A stretch of 64,000 nucleotides of DNA from Malania oleifera (GCF_029873635.1 NC_080423.1:108175988-108239987), one strand, 5' to 3'. Positions 48,094 to 59,252 are shown, counted from the stretch's first letter. Numbers and translations are program-made. The notes: generated by a model from the sequence alone, not told the origin.

Positions 48094-50217
48094 TGAATAG
48101 ATATGAAAAAAAAAACCGGCTACGGTTTTTTGAAATGAAGAGAAACCGACGAAGGTTATGTGGTTTTACTGCGGGTCAATAACGGGTTAAGTGGTAAAAT
48201 TGAGCCAGTTAAAGAAAAAAACTGGCGACGAAATTTTGAGGGGCTGAGAAAATCGGCGACGATTTTCTCTGCATAGGTGGCTATAAATAAAGTCCTGCGA
48301 GAGATTTGAATCAAAATCAATTTCTTTCTTCATTCTCTCTGAAACCTATAGTTGTTCCTTCATATTTCTTCAATTCTCACTCCATTAAGGTCCGTTTTGA
48401 CGATCCAGAACCACCACGAGGTTTGTGGGACCATTCTTTGCAAGGTTATTGGAGCAGACCGTTGATTTGAGATTTTGGGGTACCATCCCAAAATCATGGT
48501 AAGTGATATATTTTAGAGTTTTATTGTTAGAATGAATATATGGAACCTAGGAAATGTTATATGAGTGTTGTTAGGGGATTTGATTTGATTAAATTAGGGT
48601 TATTGATTCAGGGTTTGCGTGAGCACCGCAAGTATCATTTTGGGGTTCCTGTTGGCGTAATTCAGGAAATCAGGTAAGGGGAATAGATTATGCTAGTAAT
48701 TTTTATGAATTTACCTGTATAAATGGAAAATATATGTGTTTATAAATGTATATGATTATCAAAGAAATTTTATAAGAAATGTCAACCGTTTGAATTATGA
48801 TTTTAAGCTTAGGGCGGTATATATATTATTTGTGAAAATGAAATGTGGAAAGTAAGGAATTTTCGGGATATTTTTGAAGAATATTAAATGTGTATTTTCA
48901 GTAAACAGACAATGAACATGGGTTAACTTTTGTTATTTTAAATGATATGAATATGCGTATTATGTAAATGGTGTGGCATGAGTAAAATGTAAATATTGTG
49001 ATAGAATAAGGCATATTTATGAGATGGTGGAAATACTGAAATTTGATAAGAATATGTATTGCATGTGTATAGTTTAAAATGACATGAGATTCACGTGATG
49101 TGAACTATTATAGATAAAGTATATGATATGAGATTCACTTGATGTGAACAGTTACAGATGAAGTATATGACATGAAATTCACGTGATGTGAACTGTTACA
49201 GATAAAGTATATGTCATGAGATCCACGTAATGTGGACTTTACATGAGATTCACGTGATAAAAACTATACATGAGATTCGCGTATTGTGAACTATGAATGT
49301 GAACTACGTAATATGAACTATTGAGAACATGAAAAGATGTATATTATAGAGATAACAGATACCGAGTAAAGTAAGAATGAATTGTATATTGTAGTATCAT
49401 ATTTATTTGGGGCAAAGTATAGGCAAAGTATACTCTCCGCCTGAAGGCTTGCTGAGAAAGACGAGTGCCCTGATAGGTGTCAGATGTAGCTATACTGGAC
49501 TGCATAATGTATTAGGGCTGAGGGAAGCTACTTGTATGAACAGGTAATCTTTCCTATTCTCGGGAACTTCTACCAGTAAATTTTTGTTTGAATGTGTGTG
49601 TGAGTGTACGTGATAAATTATCCACTTGAGGGCTTACTAAGTAAGGTAAGTGTCCTAATATGTTTCATTGTAGCCATGGGTTGCAAAAGGTATCAGAGCA
49701 AAGGGGTGCTACTTGTATGGACGGGTAATCACCCCAATCCTTAGGAATTCTCGTTTTATTAAAACAAACTGCATATATGTGAGTAGGGATAAAGAATGTT
49801 TTCATAACTGCGATATGTTTATAAATGATGATTATATATTTTTGTACACAAACCTCATGATAGCCACACACTGGTGTTAATATATTTCGACTTACTGAGA
49901 TGTGTTTCACTTGATGTAGAATTTAATCTTTTTTAGGATCTTAGTGGGCTCGGGGCTAGTGTAGCGTTTTTGATAGAGAGCGAGGGTATAAACTTTGGTT
50001 ATAATTTTTTTTGGGTTTGTAATATATTTTTGTTTTCAGAGTTGTAAATATTTATGAATATTGGATGTTGGGTTATGTTTTTGAGATGTATATAGATGAA
50101 GAAACTCTGGTATATTTTGAGGAATTGTTGTTATTTCTGCTGCGTGATTAGGATGTTAGGCATAGGTAATAGAACGCATCGCACCCGGGCCCCGCTTGGT
50201 TGGTTTGGGTTGTTACA
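48094..50217 (+). repeat. 5' LTR of the gag-only gypsy element
   Basis: 2124 bp, ends GGGTTGTTACA. It has the leader block CCACCACGAGG near 48411, splice-like sites (donor 48499, acceptor ending 48611; donor 48674, acceptor ending 49936), a 44-bp array (49078-49310), GGCGAGTGC- and CTTGTATG-type blocks (49440-49540), a second GGTATCAGAGCAAAGG at 49690 and the hairpin TGAGATGTGTTTCA (49896-49909). Confidence 0.9.
49078..49310 (+). repeat. 44/27-bp tandem array in 5' LTR
   Basis: GAGATTCACGTGATGTGAAC-type units start at 49086, 49130, 49174, 49218, 49245 and 49272. The spacing is 44, 44, 44, 27 and 27 bp, so a long and a short unit form coexist. The 3' LTR has an expanded version at 52793-53090. 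Confidence 0.85.
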
Positions 50218-50236
50218 TTTTGGTATCAGAGCATTA
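50218..50236 (+). other. Primer-binding site (initiator tRNA-Met)
   Basis: TTTTGGTATCAGAGCATT follows the 5' LTR end directly. TGGTATCAGAGC is the standard complement of the plant initiator tRNA-Met 3' end. Confidence 0.9.
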
Positions 50237-50568
50237 GGTTGTGGGTTCTGCAGACTTAAGAATGATTAATACCAGAGTATAGGAACAGATGACAATGAGG
50301 ATAAGAGATGGGTAGGTTAGGTGTTGAGAGTTGTAGGGTTTTGTCTTGTAGCCTGGAGGCGGAAATACATCAACGATTTTCTGTGATTTTTCTGAAGCAG
50401 TCGACGACCTCAGAAAAGCCACGGTAAACCTTAAATGATTCTGTTTTTGAGCTGTGGGACTGGTATTTAACTTAGAGATTTGAGTTTATATTGGATTTTA
50501 ATTTAAATGATTATGTTGAGGAAGTTATGATAATGGAATCATTAACTCTTTTTTGTCCTATTTTCAGG

Positions 50569-51675
50569 ATGGATCCTAGGGGTAAGGATGTAAAGGCTGA
50601 AGGAAGGGATGATTTAGCAACTTCTAGTGAAGAGGATATTGATTCCTCCACGATGCTGCAGGGTATAACCCGACAGGTTAGGGCAAAAATGAGGAAGGAG
50701 CCTAGAGAGCAGAACTGTCCAGATGTAGATCAGGGTAGTAGCATCAAGGAGTTCATGAGGTTGAACCCTCCAAATTTTGAGGGAGGACCTGATCCAGTGA
50801 CTGCAGAGAACTGAGTTCGGGAAAATGATGAGATAATGGAAGTATTCGACTGCACGGATGAACAGAAGATCCGCTTTGCAGCATTTAAGATGACTGGAGA
50901 TGCGAAACGCTGGTGGCTTTTTGTGAAGTTGCAAAAGGAACAGAGGGTGGTGAAAGTGGCACTGACCTGGGAACGATTCAAGGAGCTATTCTTTGACAGG
51001 TATTTTCTTTCGTCCACTAGAGAAGAAAAAGTTTAGGAGTTTACTAACCTGACCTAAGGAAATATGACTATTGGGGAGTATGCGGCAAAATTTGTGGAGC
51101 TATCTCGCTTCGTACCTTTTATGATTCCGAACGAAGTGAGAAAGGCCAGGATGTTCAAAAAAAGCCTCAGATGAAAGATCTTAGAGCTTGTAGTGGGGTT
51201 CCAGGTCTACAACTTCTCGGACTTGGTGGATAAGGCTTCAGTACTGGAGAAAAGCTTGCAGGGCAGTTTAGCACTGTCAAAACAGAGAAAGAGGCATGCA
51301 TCTTCCAATTTTCAAGATGAGGCTAGTCAGGGCTTGTGGAAGAGAGAAAGGGACATGCTAGGCCCAAGGTAGGAGACGAGGGGTCAAGGTTATTTTGGGG
51401 ATCAAAATGATTTATCTTACCCTGCATGCCATAGATGTAACAAGAGGAACATGGATGAATGCCGAGCTGGGGGTCCTAACTGTTATAGGTGCAGTAAGTC
51501 GGGGCATATCATGCAGAACTGTCATGTGCTGTTGCCGAATACACCTGCACCAAACTAGATCAGGGGAAATCAGCAAGTACCCCGAGGTGGAGGTGGACCA
51601 GCACGTGTCTATACGATGATCCTAGACGAGGCAGATAAAGCCAAGGGGGCAAGTATGAGTTTATGTTTAAGATAG
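50569..51675 (+). pseudogene. Retrotransposon gag pseudogene with CCHC zinc knuckle
   Basis: One continuous frame of 369 codons carries six internal stops (50812, 51034, 51055, 51172, 51370, 51556) and no apparent frameshift. The retrotransposon gag domain is recognisable ([49 protein letters not shown]). It is followed by a zinc-knuckle region with CHRCNKRNMDEC and CYRCSKSGHIMQNC (about 51427-51525), the double-knuckle style of plant gypsy gag. It ends with the linker ARVYTMILDEADKAKG that in full elements leads into protease; here it stops at 51673-51675. The ATG follows an acceptor-like TATTTTCAGG (AG ending 50567), with a donor-like ACGGTAAAC at 50421. Gag would coat the RNA and form virus-like particles, but this copy is non-functional. 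Confidence 0.9.
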
Positions 51676-51810
51676 TGATAGTTTTATTTAATTATAGATG
51701 ATGCAAAAGTTTATTTGGTGATATATACTGAACTGTATGAGATATAGGAAATTAGTAATGGTAGAAATGTGAAAATGATTGATTAGCAAAATTTCAAGAA
51801 CAAAATATCT

Positions 51811-51824
51811 TAAGGAGGGGAGAA
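51811..51824 (+). other. Polypurine tract
   Basis: AAGGAGGGGAGAA lies immediately upstream of the 3' LTR start TGTAGAAAC. It is the expected plus-strand primer. Confidence 0.85.
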
Positions 51825-54020
51825 TGTAGAAACTCAAAAAAAAAAAAAAAAAAGGGCCACGTTTTTCTAAAATGAAGAGAAAACCGGCGATGGTTATGTG
51901 GTTTTACTGTGCGTCAATAACAGATTAAACAGAAAAATTTAGGCCGGTTAAAGAAAAAATTGGCGACGAAATTTTGAGGCGCTGAGAAAACCGGCGACCA
52001 TTTTCTCTGCAGAGGTGGCTATAAAGAAGTCTTGTGAGAGACTTGAATCAAAATCAATTTCTTTTTTCATTCTCTCTAAAACCCTACCATTGTTCCCTCA
52101 TATTTCTTTAATTCTCGCTTTTTTGACGATCTGGAACCACCACGAGGTTTGTGGGATCATTCTCTGCAAGGTTACCAGAGTAGATCGTTGATTTGGGATT
52201 TTGGGGTACCATCCCAAAATTAGGGTAAGTAAGATATTTTATAGTTTTATTGTTAGAATGAAGTATATGGAACCTAGGAAGTATTATATGAGTGTTGTTA
52301 GGGGATTTGATTTGATTAAATTAGGGTTATTGATTCAGGGTTCAAGTGAGTGCCGCAGGTATCATGGCATAATTCAGGAAACCAGGTAAGGGGAATAGAT
52401 TAAGCCAGTAATTTTTATGAATTTACCAGTATAAATGGAAAATATATGTGTTTATAAATGTATATGATTATCAGAGGAATTTTAAAAGAAATGCCAACCG
52501 TTTGAATTATGATTTTAAGCTTAGGGCGGTATAGATGTTATTCGTGAAAATGAAATGTGGAAAGTAAGGAATTTTCAAGATATTTTTGAAGAATATTAAA
52601 TGTATATATTCAGTAAACAGACAATGAACATGGGTTGACTTTTGTTATTTTAAATGACATGAATATGCGTATTATGTAAATGGTGTGGTATGAGTAAAAT
52701 GTAAATACTGTGATAGAATAAGACATATTTATGAGATGATGAGAATACTGAAATGTGATAAGAATATGTATTGCATATGTATTGTTTAAAGTGACATGAG
52801 ATTCACGAGATGTGAACTGTTACAGATAAAGTATATGATATGAGATTCACGTGATGTGAACTGTTACATATGAAGTATATGACATGAGATTCACGTGATG
52901 TGAACTATTATAGATAAAGTATATGACATGAGATCCACGTAATGTGGAATTTCATGAGATTCATATAATGTGGACATTACATGCGATTCACGTAATGTGG
53001 ACTTTACATGAGATTCACGTAATGTCGACTTTATATAAGATTCACGTGATGGAAACTATACATGAGATTTGCGTATTATGAACGATGAAAGTGAACTATG
53101 TAATAGGAACTATTGAGAACATGAAAAGATGTATATTACAGAGATAACAGATATCGAGTAAACTAAGAATGAATTGTATATTGTAGTATCATATTTATTT
53201 GGGGCAAAGTATACTCTCCACCGGAGGGCTTGCTGAGAAAGGCGAGTGCCTTGATAGGTGTTAGAGTTAGCTATACTGGGCTGCATAATGTGTTAGGGCA
53301 AAGGGAAGCTACTTGTATGGGCGGGTAATCTTCCCTATTCTCGGGTACTTCTATCAGTAAATTTTTGTTTGAATGTGTGTGTGAGTGTACAAGATAAATT
53401 ATCCACGTGAGGACTTACGAAGTAAGGTAAGTACCCTAATATGATTCAGTTGTAGTCATGGGTTGCAAAAGGTATCAGACCAGATGGTTGCTACTTGTAT
53501 GGGCAGATAATCACCCCAATCCTTTGGAATTCTCGTTTTATTAAAATAAACTGCATGTATGTGAGTAGGGATAGAGAATGTTTTCATAACTATGATATGT
53601 TTATAAATGGTGATTATATATATCTGTACACAAACCTCATGATAGTCACACACTGGTGCTAATATATTTCGACTTACTGAGATATGTCTCACCCAATATG
53701 GAATTTTATCTTTTTCAGGTCTTTCTCGTGATCGAGCCTAGTGGGCTCGGGGCTGGTGTAGCGTTTTTGATAGAGAACGAGGGTATAAACTTTGGTTATA
53801 ATTGTTTTTGGGGTTGTAATATATTTATGTTTTCAGAATTGTAAATATTTGTAAATACTGGATGCTGGGTTATGTTTTTGAGATGTATATAGATGTAGAA
53901 ACTTTGGTATATTTTGAGGAATTGTTGTTATTTCTATTGCGTGATTGAGATTAGGGTGCGAAGTACAAGTAATAGAACACGTGGCACTCGGGCCCTACTT
54001 GGAGGGTTTGGGGTGTTACA
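51825..54020 (+). repeat. 3' LTR of the gag-only gypsy element
   Basis: 2196 bp, starts TGTAGAAACTC and ends GGGGTGTTACA. It is collinear with the 5' LTR. Visible differences include a longer array (52793-53090) and loss of a short stretch near 52365. The hairpin TGAGATATGTCTCA is at 53678-53691. The many substitutions between the two LTRs indicate an old insertion. Confidence 0.9.
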
Positions 54021-54042
54021 GTGAGCATGCTCAAGCTCGACA

Positions 54043-54354
54043 GTTAGAGAGCTCATTATCAAAACCTAGGTATTAAGGAGAGAGAGTTAAGAGAATCTTA
54101 TACTGGCTTGAGACTACCCACAAAGGCGATGTGGGACTGGACGCACACCAACACTCCCCCTCGAACCTATGGGGAGAAATGAGGCGAGGGGGAGTCCAGC
54201 CCACAGAGGAGCCAAGCAGCCCAAGGCCCAGCTCTGATATCAAGTTAGAGAGCTCATTCTCAAAACCTAGGTATTAAGGAGAGAGAGTTAAGAGGATCTT
54301 ATACTGACTTGGGACTACCCATAGAGGCGATGAGGGTCTGGATGCACACCAACA
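54043..54354 (-). mobile_element. Very small TRIM (312 bp), 111/112-bp LTRs
   Basis: LTRs at 54043-54153 and 54243-54354 start TGTTGGTGTGCGTCC on the minus strand. The 89-bp interior has, on the minus strand, a PBS-like TTGATATCAGAGCTGGGC next to the 5' LTR and GAGGGGGAG as polypurine tract next to the 3' LTR. A second GAGGGGGAG sits mid-interior. No coding. The TSD is not clear. Confidence 0.8.
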
Positions 54355-54760
54355 GACTTGGTAGAGTTAGAGCTCGACTTGGTTCGAGTTCAAAAAGGTG
54401 GGCTCGAACTCGACTCGAGATTAAAAAGTATTAGCTCGGGCTCGATTTAGGTTCAAGTTGAAATTTTATAAATATCCTAATAATAATAGTTTCATCCACC
54501 AATTATGTTTGGGCCGAAATTTGTATCTTTCTCCTTAGGTGATTGGACTAGTATTGGGAATTGGTGAAACTTAATGAGTATATTAATGAGCTCAATACTT
54601 GGCTCCTTAACAAACCTAATAAACAAGCACATTCAAGCCAGTTATCGAGTCGCTCATGGGCCGAAACGAGTCCAGTCCAACTGTACTCACACTCAACTTG
54701 TTATAAATCGAGTCTAAAAAATTAAATTTTGCACTCACTCATTTAGATAATAAACGACCT

Positions 54761-54932
54761 CTTATCGAGTTAAACTTCTGAACAGTTTGGTTTATTTATA
54801 ATCCTACTTTTAAACAAAGAAAATAAAAAATTTTCCAATTAATTCAGGAAGCACTTAATTAAGAGAAAAAAATAATCAATTTTTTCCAATTATACATACA
54901 CACACATGTGTATATATAGTTAGAAAGTCATC

Positions 54933-54979
<47 letters not shown>

Positions 54980-55514
54980 TGGCAAAATGTTACGCCATTA
55001 ACGTACATGATTGGCTTTTAGACAAGTCGTAGAGCTATATATATTTATATATATCCAAATAATTCATGCATGCGCAGTTATTATTTTACTTTCTTGTTGC
55101 GTGTTCCTGTTTCTTCTTCTTCTTCTTCTTCTTTAAATAAACATAGTTTTTTATATTTTTAATTTGTGCAGTGGCTAAAGCAATCATGCCATCGACTTAA
55201 CTTGAAAGTTGAAATTTTTTTTAGTTGAAAACTTGGAATTACGCTTCTTTCATCATGGTGCATGTGTGGATCAATTAAACTTGCGCGTGAATGTGTTTTA
55301 ATCCATATCATTATGCAAAGACCACATCCAATTGAAACAATTTTTTTATTCATGTGACAAATCTTTTGAGTTTAGGTCTTCAATTCACCTAAAAATATAA
55401 TAAATAAACTTACAAAATATCATATTAACTTCATGTTCAGACTATAAACTCTTTGTGTCTACAATTTTTTTAACCATTCTAAATATATGTACACACCAAT
55501 CTTTAATTAGATTC
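54761..55514. other. Intergenic DNA with microsatellites
   Basis: Contains (TA)n at about 54935-54974 and (TTC)n at about 55113-55132. No gene is supported. Confidence 0.5.
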
Positions 55515-55665
55515 AACGCTCCGTATATATTTATTATCGGGAACTAATCACGCCACCGTAGCTGGCACCGGGTAATTTAGATATGACCCAATGGAGAATC
55601 GAACTTAAAATTTCTTTCTGTCTCTCCCCTAATTCAGTCTTACCATTGAATCACATCTTAAGAAA
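55515..55665 (-). repeat. tRNA-derived SINE-like element
   Basis: On the minus strand GTGATTCAATGGTAAGAC resembles an A box and AAGTTCGATTCTCC a B box. A fixed tail block GTGGCGTGATTAGTTCCCGA follows, an organisation typical of plant tRNA-derived SINEs. Confidence 0.6.
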
Positions 55666-55917
55666 AAAAATTACTAATAAAATTAATATTAAATCAAAAT
55701 AAAAATATTTATCAGAAATTGAGCATGGAAGGGTTACTATTCTTAAAGCCAATTTTACGTATATGGAGAACATTTCTCGGTGCATATAGTCATAACAGAA
55801 ATCAGCTCAACTCAAAGATTAATCAATTGACTTTATTTTTCATATGCATTCACAAACACGAGAGTTATAGGAGATGTAGTGTCATTTAGTTACCTAACAA
55901 AACATAAATCTCGAGCT

Positions 55918-56110
55918 CAGCCGGGCTAGCTCAAGTGGTAAGAGCGAACTTGTAACTTTAGTGATTTCAAAGTCACGGGGGTTTGATTCTCCCTTAATGA
56001 GACATTACGACGGTGAATTATCAAGGGTACGTTAATGGGCGGGTGGTAACATTTCAACCCATAGGTTTTGTGTCGCTCCATAGTATCCAATGTAGCGCAA
56101 TGGTGGCTAA
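55918..56110 (+). repeat. tRNA-derived SINE-like element
   Basis: GGGCTAGCTCAAGTGGTAAG (A box region) and GGGTTTGATTCTCC (B box region), about 50 bp apart, are followed by a tail and an (AT)n run (56128-56158). It does not fold into a complete tRNA. Confidence 0.65.
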
Positions 56111-56124
56111 TGTCCCCAGATTAT

Positions 56125-56162
<38 letters not shown>

Positions 56163-56375
56163 TTAATTTAAAACATGTCTTATTAATGCCAACCTAATGT
56201 CATAATAAGCTATAACTAGGGTTTGCTAGCCGAAAAAACACCTGGAGATCCATCCACACATGCAACCCATGCATGCATTGCTTGTAATCATCGCTCCCTA
56301 TCCCTATCTAATTTGCATATATAATATGTATACATATTATACATAGGCAGCCCCAAGGTACCATCATTACTTAAT

Positions 56376-56378
<3 letters not shown>

Positions 56379-56434
<56 letters not shown>
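56379..56434. repeat. (CT)n microsatellite
   Basis: About 28 uninterrupted CT units. Confidence 0.95.
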
Positions 56435-56435
<1 letters not shown>

Positions 56436-57120
56436 CATATGTATATATATATAGTATGTAGCAGACACAGAAAGCTAATGATATATGCAAAGGGTTGCTT
56501 ATTGACCTCGCAACTGAGGCAGATAAGGAATGGCTCCCGTGAGTTGAATTATAATATATATATATACACACACCCGCGCACACACAGAAATTTAAATAAT
56601 TATTTTATTGAATCTTTGATTTGCCGTACAAGTGTGGATATAAAAAAATATATATGTGAATATATTATCATATGTAATATGTTTTCATTTAATTTGTTGG
56701 TACAATTTATTAATTATTTACCTTATATTTTTTTAATTCTATAATTCAATTAACTTATTATTTTATGTGAGTAAAAAGTAGATATTAAATATAAAACATT
56801 TATTGGCAATTATTAACTAATTGGTAATCAGTTAAGAACACTAAGATATTATATTTAAATATAAGTAACTATAAATTGGTTATATGATCAATTGTATTTT
56901 TTTATGTATCGTCATTAGTGGTTTCTATTCAACCAATATTCTATCCTTATGTTTGAAGAGGTCTTTGATTTGAACAAATTATGATATAAAATTGTATTGA
57001 AATTTATTTAAATTCACTAAAATCCAAATTTATGCTTTCGAACAAATTGTATGAAAAACTTTAGAAAAAATTAAATATTGAAGTAGAGGATGAATCAAAC
57101 CTATATTAAAACATATGTTT
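56435..57120. other. AT-rich intergenic DNA
   Basis: No gene is seen. The 101-codon open frame at 56439-56744 is AT- and microsatellite-driven, with no domain. Confidence 0.45.
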
Positions 57121-57127
57121 TCCATGC

Positions 57128-57335
57128 CCAACTCGGTTTGCTCAAATGATAAGGAGTGAAATTGGGACTTGGTGACTCAAAATTTCAAGTTCGATTTTCA
57201 CTTATGGTTTGCTTTAGTGAATTAACAGAGATGCATTAATGAGTGAGCAGCAATGTTTTCATTCCCTCAATTTGATATCGTCCGAGTGGTCCAAAGGGCT
57301 TGTCTAGGTTAAAGTTTCGGGTCACCTAAAAAAAA
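57128..57335 (+). repeat. SINE-like element (Au-like tail)
   Basis: CGGTTTGCTCAAATGATAAG (A-box-like) and CAAGTTCGATTTTCA (B-box-like) are followed by GGGCTTGTCTAGGTTAAAG and CGGGTCACC, then an A-rich end. The tail wording recalls the Au SINE family and is also seen, degenerate, near 11215-11260. Confidence 0.6.
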
Positions 57336-58160
57336 GGGATATATTTTCCACTTGTATTGATCCAAATACGTACTAATGTCACATATTTTATAATTAATAT
57401 ATTTTAAAAGTTATATGAGAACAATATGCATGTATACATATATATACATACATATACATACATACATATATATATATATATGTGTGTGTATATATATATA
57501 TAAAATTTATCTATGGAGACATTATTAGAACACTAATATATAGCATCCACATGGCCACATGGGGTGTATGCCAATTAAACATCTTTTTGTAGGTCATGTG
57601 ACATAGCACAACTTTAAATAAGGAGAAGGTTTCCTTGTTGCAGAATCCCCATCAATGGGCGACCAGCATATAAATACATAAAATAAATAAATAAATATAT
57701 CTAGAGAAGGAAAAATAATGTATATATATTCTAAAATAGTGCATGATTGATATAAGTTTCAGATATTTATATCAGAGGTTTCAAATTTAAATTTAAAGAA
57801 GGGTTAAAATAAATATAAAATGAAAAATGATTTATTCTGGTGGTACAATTTAAATTTAATATAGGCTTTCAACTGATAAAAAAATCTCGTAAAGTTTACA
57901 AGATTAGATCCCATTTCTATTCATTTATCATCATACGAACAACAAAAGGGAACCGTTTTTTTTTTTTTTTAAATTATTTATTTTGGTTTTTCTGATACCG
58001 CATCACGCCTTTAAAAAAAATTAATGTTGAATAATTGTAATAATAACAAGGACAATAATAATATTTTCTCCTCAATCATTTAGTCTTAAGTATTAATTAG
58101 GGGCAAGCCGCTTAGTTGAACTCATGTTGTTTGGTCTAAAGCTTGTATACCTGGATTTTC
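57336..58160. other. AT-rich intergenic DNA
   Basis: Contains a (TA)/(CATA) run at 57436-57502. No gene or delimited element is seen. Confidence 0.45.
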
Positions 58161-58162
58161 TA

Positions 58163-58321
58163 AAACTACAAAAAAATAAGGTTATTAGTGACGATTTTAA
58201 ACTATCACTAATAAAACAAATTCGTCACTAATACTTATTAGTGATGATTTTGTGAGTATTAGTGATGGTTCTAAATTAGTCGATAAATCTACGGTGACCA
58301 ATACTTTTTAGTGACGGTTTT
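58163..58321 (+). mobile_element. CACTA (En/Spm)-type transposon end
   Basis: AACTACAAAAAAATAAGG resembles a CACTA terminus (CACTACAA...) with its first base changed. It is followed by direct and inverted subterminal motifs (ATTAGTGACGATTT, ATCACTAAT, CGTCACTAAT, ATTAGTGATGG, AGTGACGGTTT). Only one end is present, cut off by the LINE 3' end. Confidence 0.65.
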
Positions 58322-58475
58322 GTGGTTGGTTGCTGGTGTTGTTTTTTTAGAAGGGTTTTTTTATAATCACCCTTTTGCTTATCTTGTAATCACGGTATTC
58401 TTCCGCCAAAAGTGAAGGTATATTAATAAATAAATGGAGGTGCCGCACTCTTTTAGGAAAAAAAAAAATCAAGGC
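58322..58475 (+). mobile_element. LINE 3'-end fragment with poly-A
   Basis: Matches the 3' UTR of the LINE at 27690-27857 (GCTTATCTTGTAATCACGG, TTCCGCCAAAAGTGAAGG, AATAAATAAATGGAGGTG) and ends in a poly-A run. It is strongly 5'-truncated. Confidence 0.8.
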
Positions 58476-59060
58476 ATGAAAATTACTACAGTTTCATTAT
58501 TTCTGCCACAATACTATTAAATCAAGGGATCGATTGGTCTATTCTTTTCTTACTATTTTTCAATCAAATCTACTTGAAAATTACTAAAGTTTAAAAATGC
58601 CAAGACAGGAGGAGGTCACAAGGCTTACGAACTAGTGTGACAAATGTACCAGGGTTAGATTATGTGTTTTTCAATACCCTAGTAGCTTGTATTCACAATA
58701 TTTGGAAGACTGGCAACCAAATTGCATTTAAAGGCCTTATCTTGCACTCGTAATGAAATCGTATAATCCATAAAAAATAGAAATCTCTAAATCAACAAAT
58801 ACCTAGTTAAGAAACTTAATAGTCTTCGCTTAATTATCGAATCCACTCATACTATATGTTGTTATCCCTTGATATCAATGATGATTACATATTCAAATGC
58901 TCCTTAACATAATATTGGATGATTAAATTTGGTTACTTTTTTTTTATAATTTTTTTAATCTTTAAATATTTAACATTTGCCATGTTTAATTGGTTGGTCC
59001 ATTATAGTATTGTAAGGTCAAAAGTAACTTGATTAATAACAAATATATGGATGATAAATG

Positions 59061-59106
<46 letters not shown>

Positions 59107-59252
59107 TGAAACGGCAAATTAGATATGTGCATGTGTAGGGTATTAATTATTTGATTAATTACTGTACTGTCCTAACAGGAGAGGTCAACCTAACATCGGT
59201 TGCACCTTAAAGGCAAACTAGTTAAGGTGACCCTTAATTGATGCAAAAATAT
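58476..59252. other. AT-rich intergenic DNA
   Basis: Contains (TA)n at 59063-59102. No gene is supported. Confidence 0.5.

Larger units (their letters stand above)
48094..54020 (+). mobile_element. Two-LTR Ty3/gypsy element with gag only (non-autonomous)
   Basis: The 5' LTR is 48094-50217, the internal region 50218-51824 and the 3' LTR 51825-54020. The perfect TSD GTGAG lies at 48089-48093 and 54021-54025. The PBS matches initiator tRNA-Met (TGGTATCAGAGCA at 50221). The 1.6-kb interior has a gag pseudogene and a polypurine tract (AGGAGGGGAGAA before 51825). There is no protease, reverse transcriptase, RNase H or integrase. Any activity would have needed enzymes from a related element. Confidence 0.93.
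48057..54760. repeat. Degenerate GGCTGCAAACGAG repeat hosting two insertions
   Basis: Starts AAGGCTGCAAACGAGTC (48058), the usual end of a common plant CTCGAGCTCG-rich element. It continues after the gypsy element at 54026 (CATGCTCAAGCTCGAC) and after the TRIM at 54355 (GAGCTCGACTTGGTTCGAG). It fades by about 54760. The right terminus is decayed. Confidence 0.5.

Noticed and set aside
55926..56000. Possible tRNA gene
   Set aside because: A and B boxes are recognisable, but no complete cloverleaf or acceptor stem can be drawn and a SINE-like tail follows.
56371..56744. Open frames around 56.4-56.7 kb
   Set aside because: One is driven by the (CT)n microsatellite (Arg-Glu repeat) and the other by AT-rich sequence; neither has domain content.
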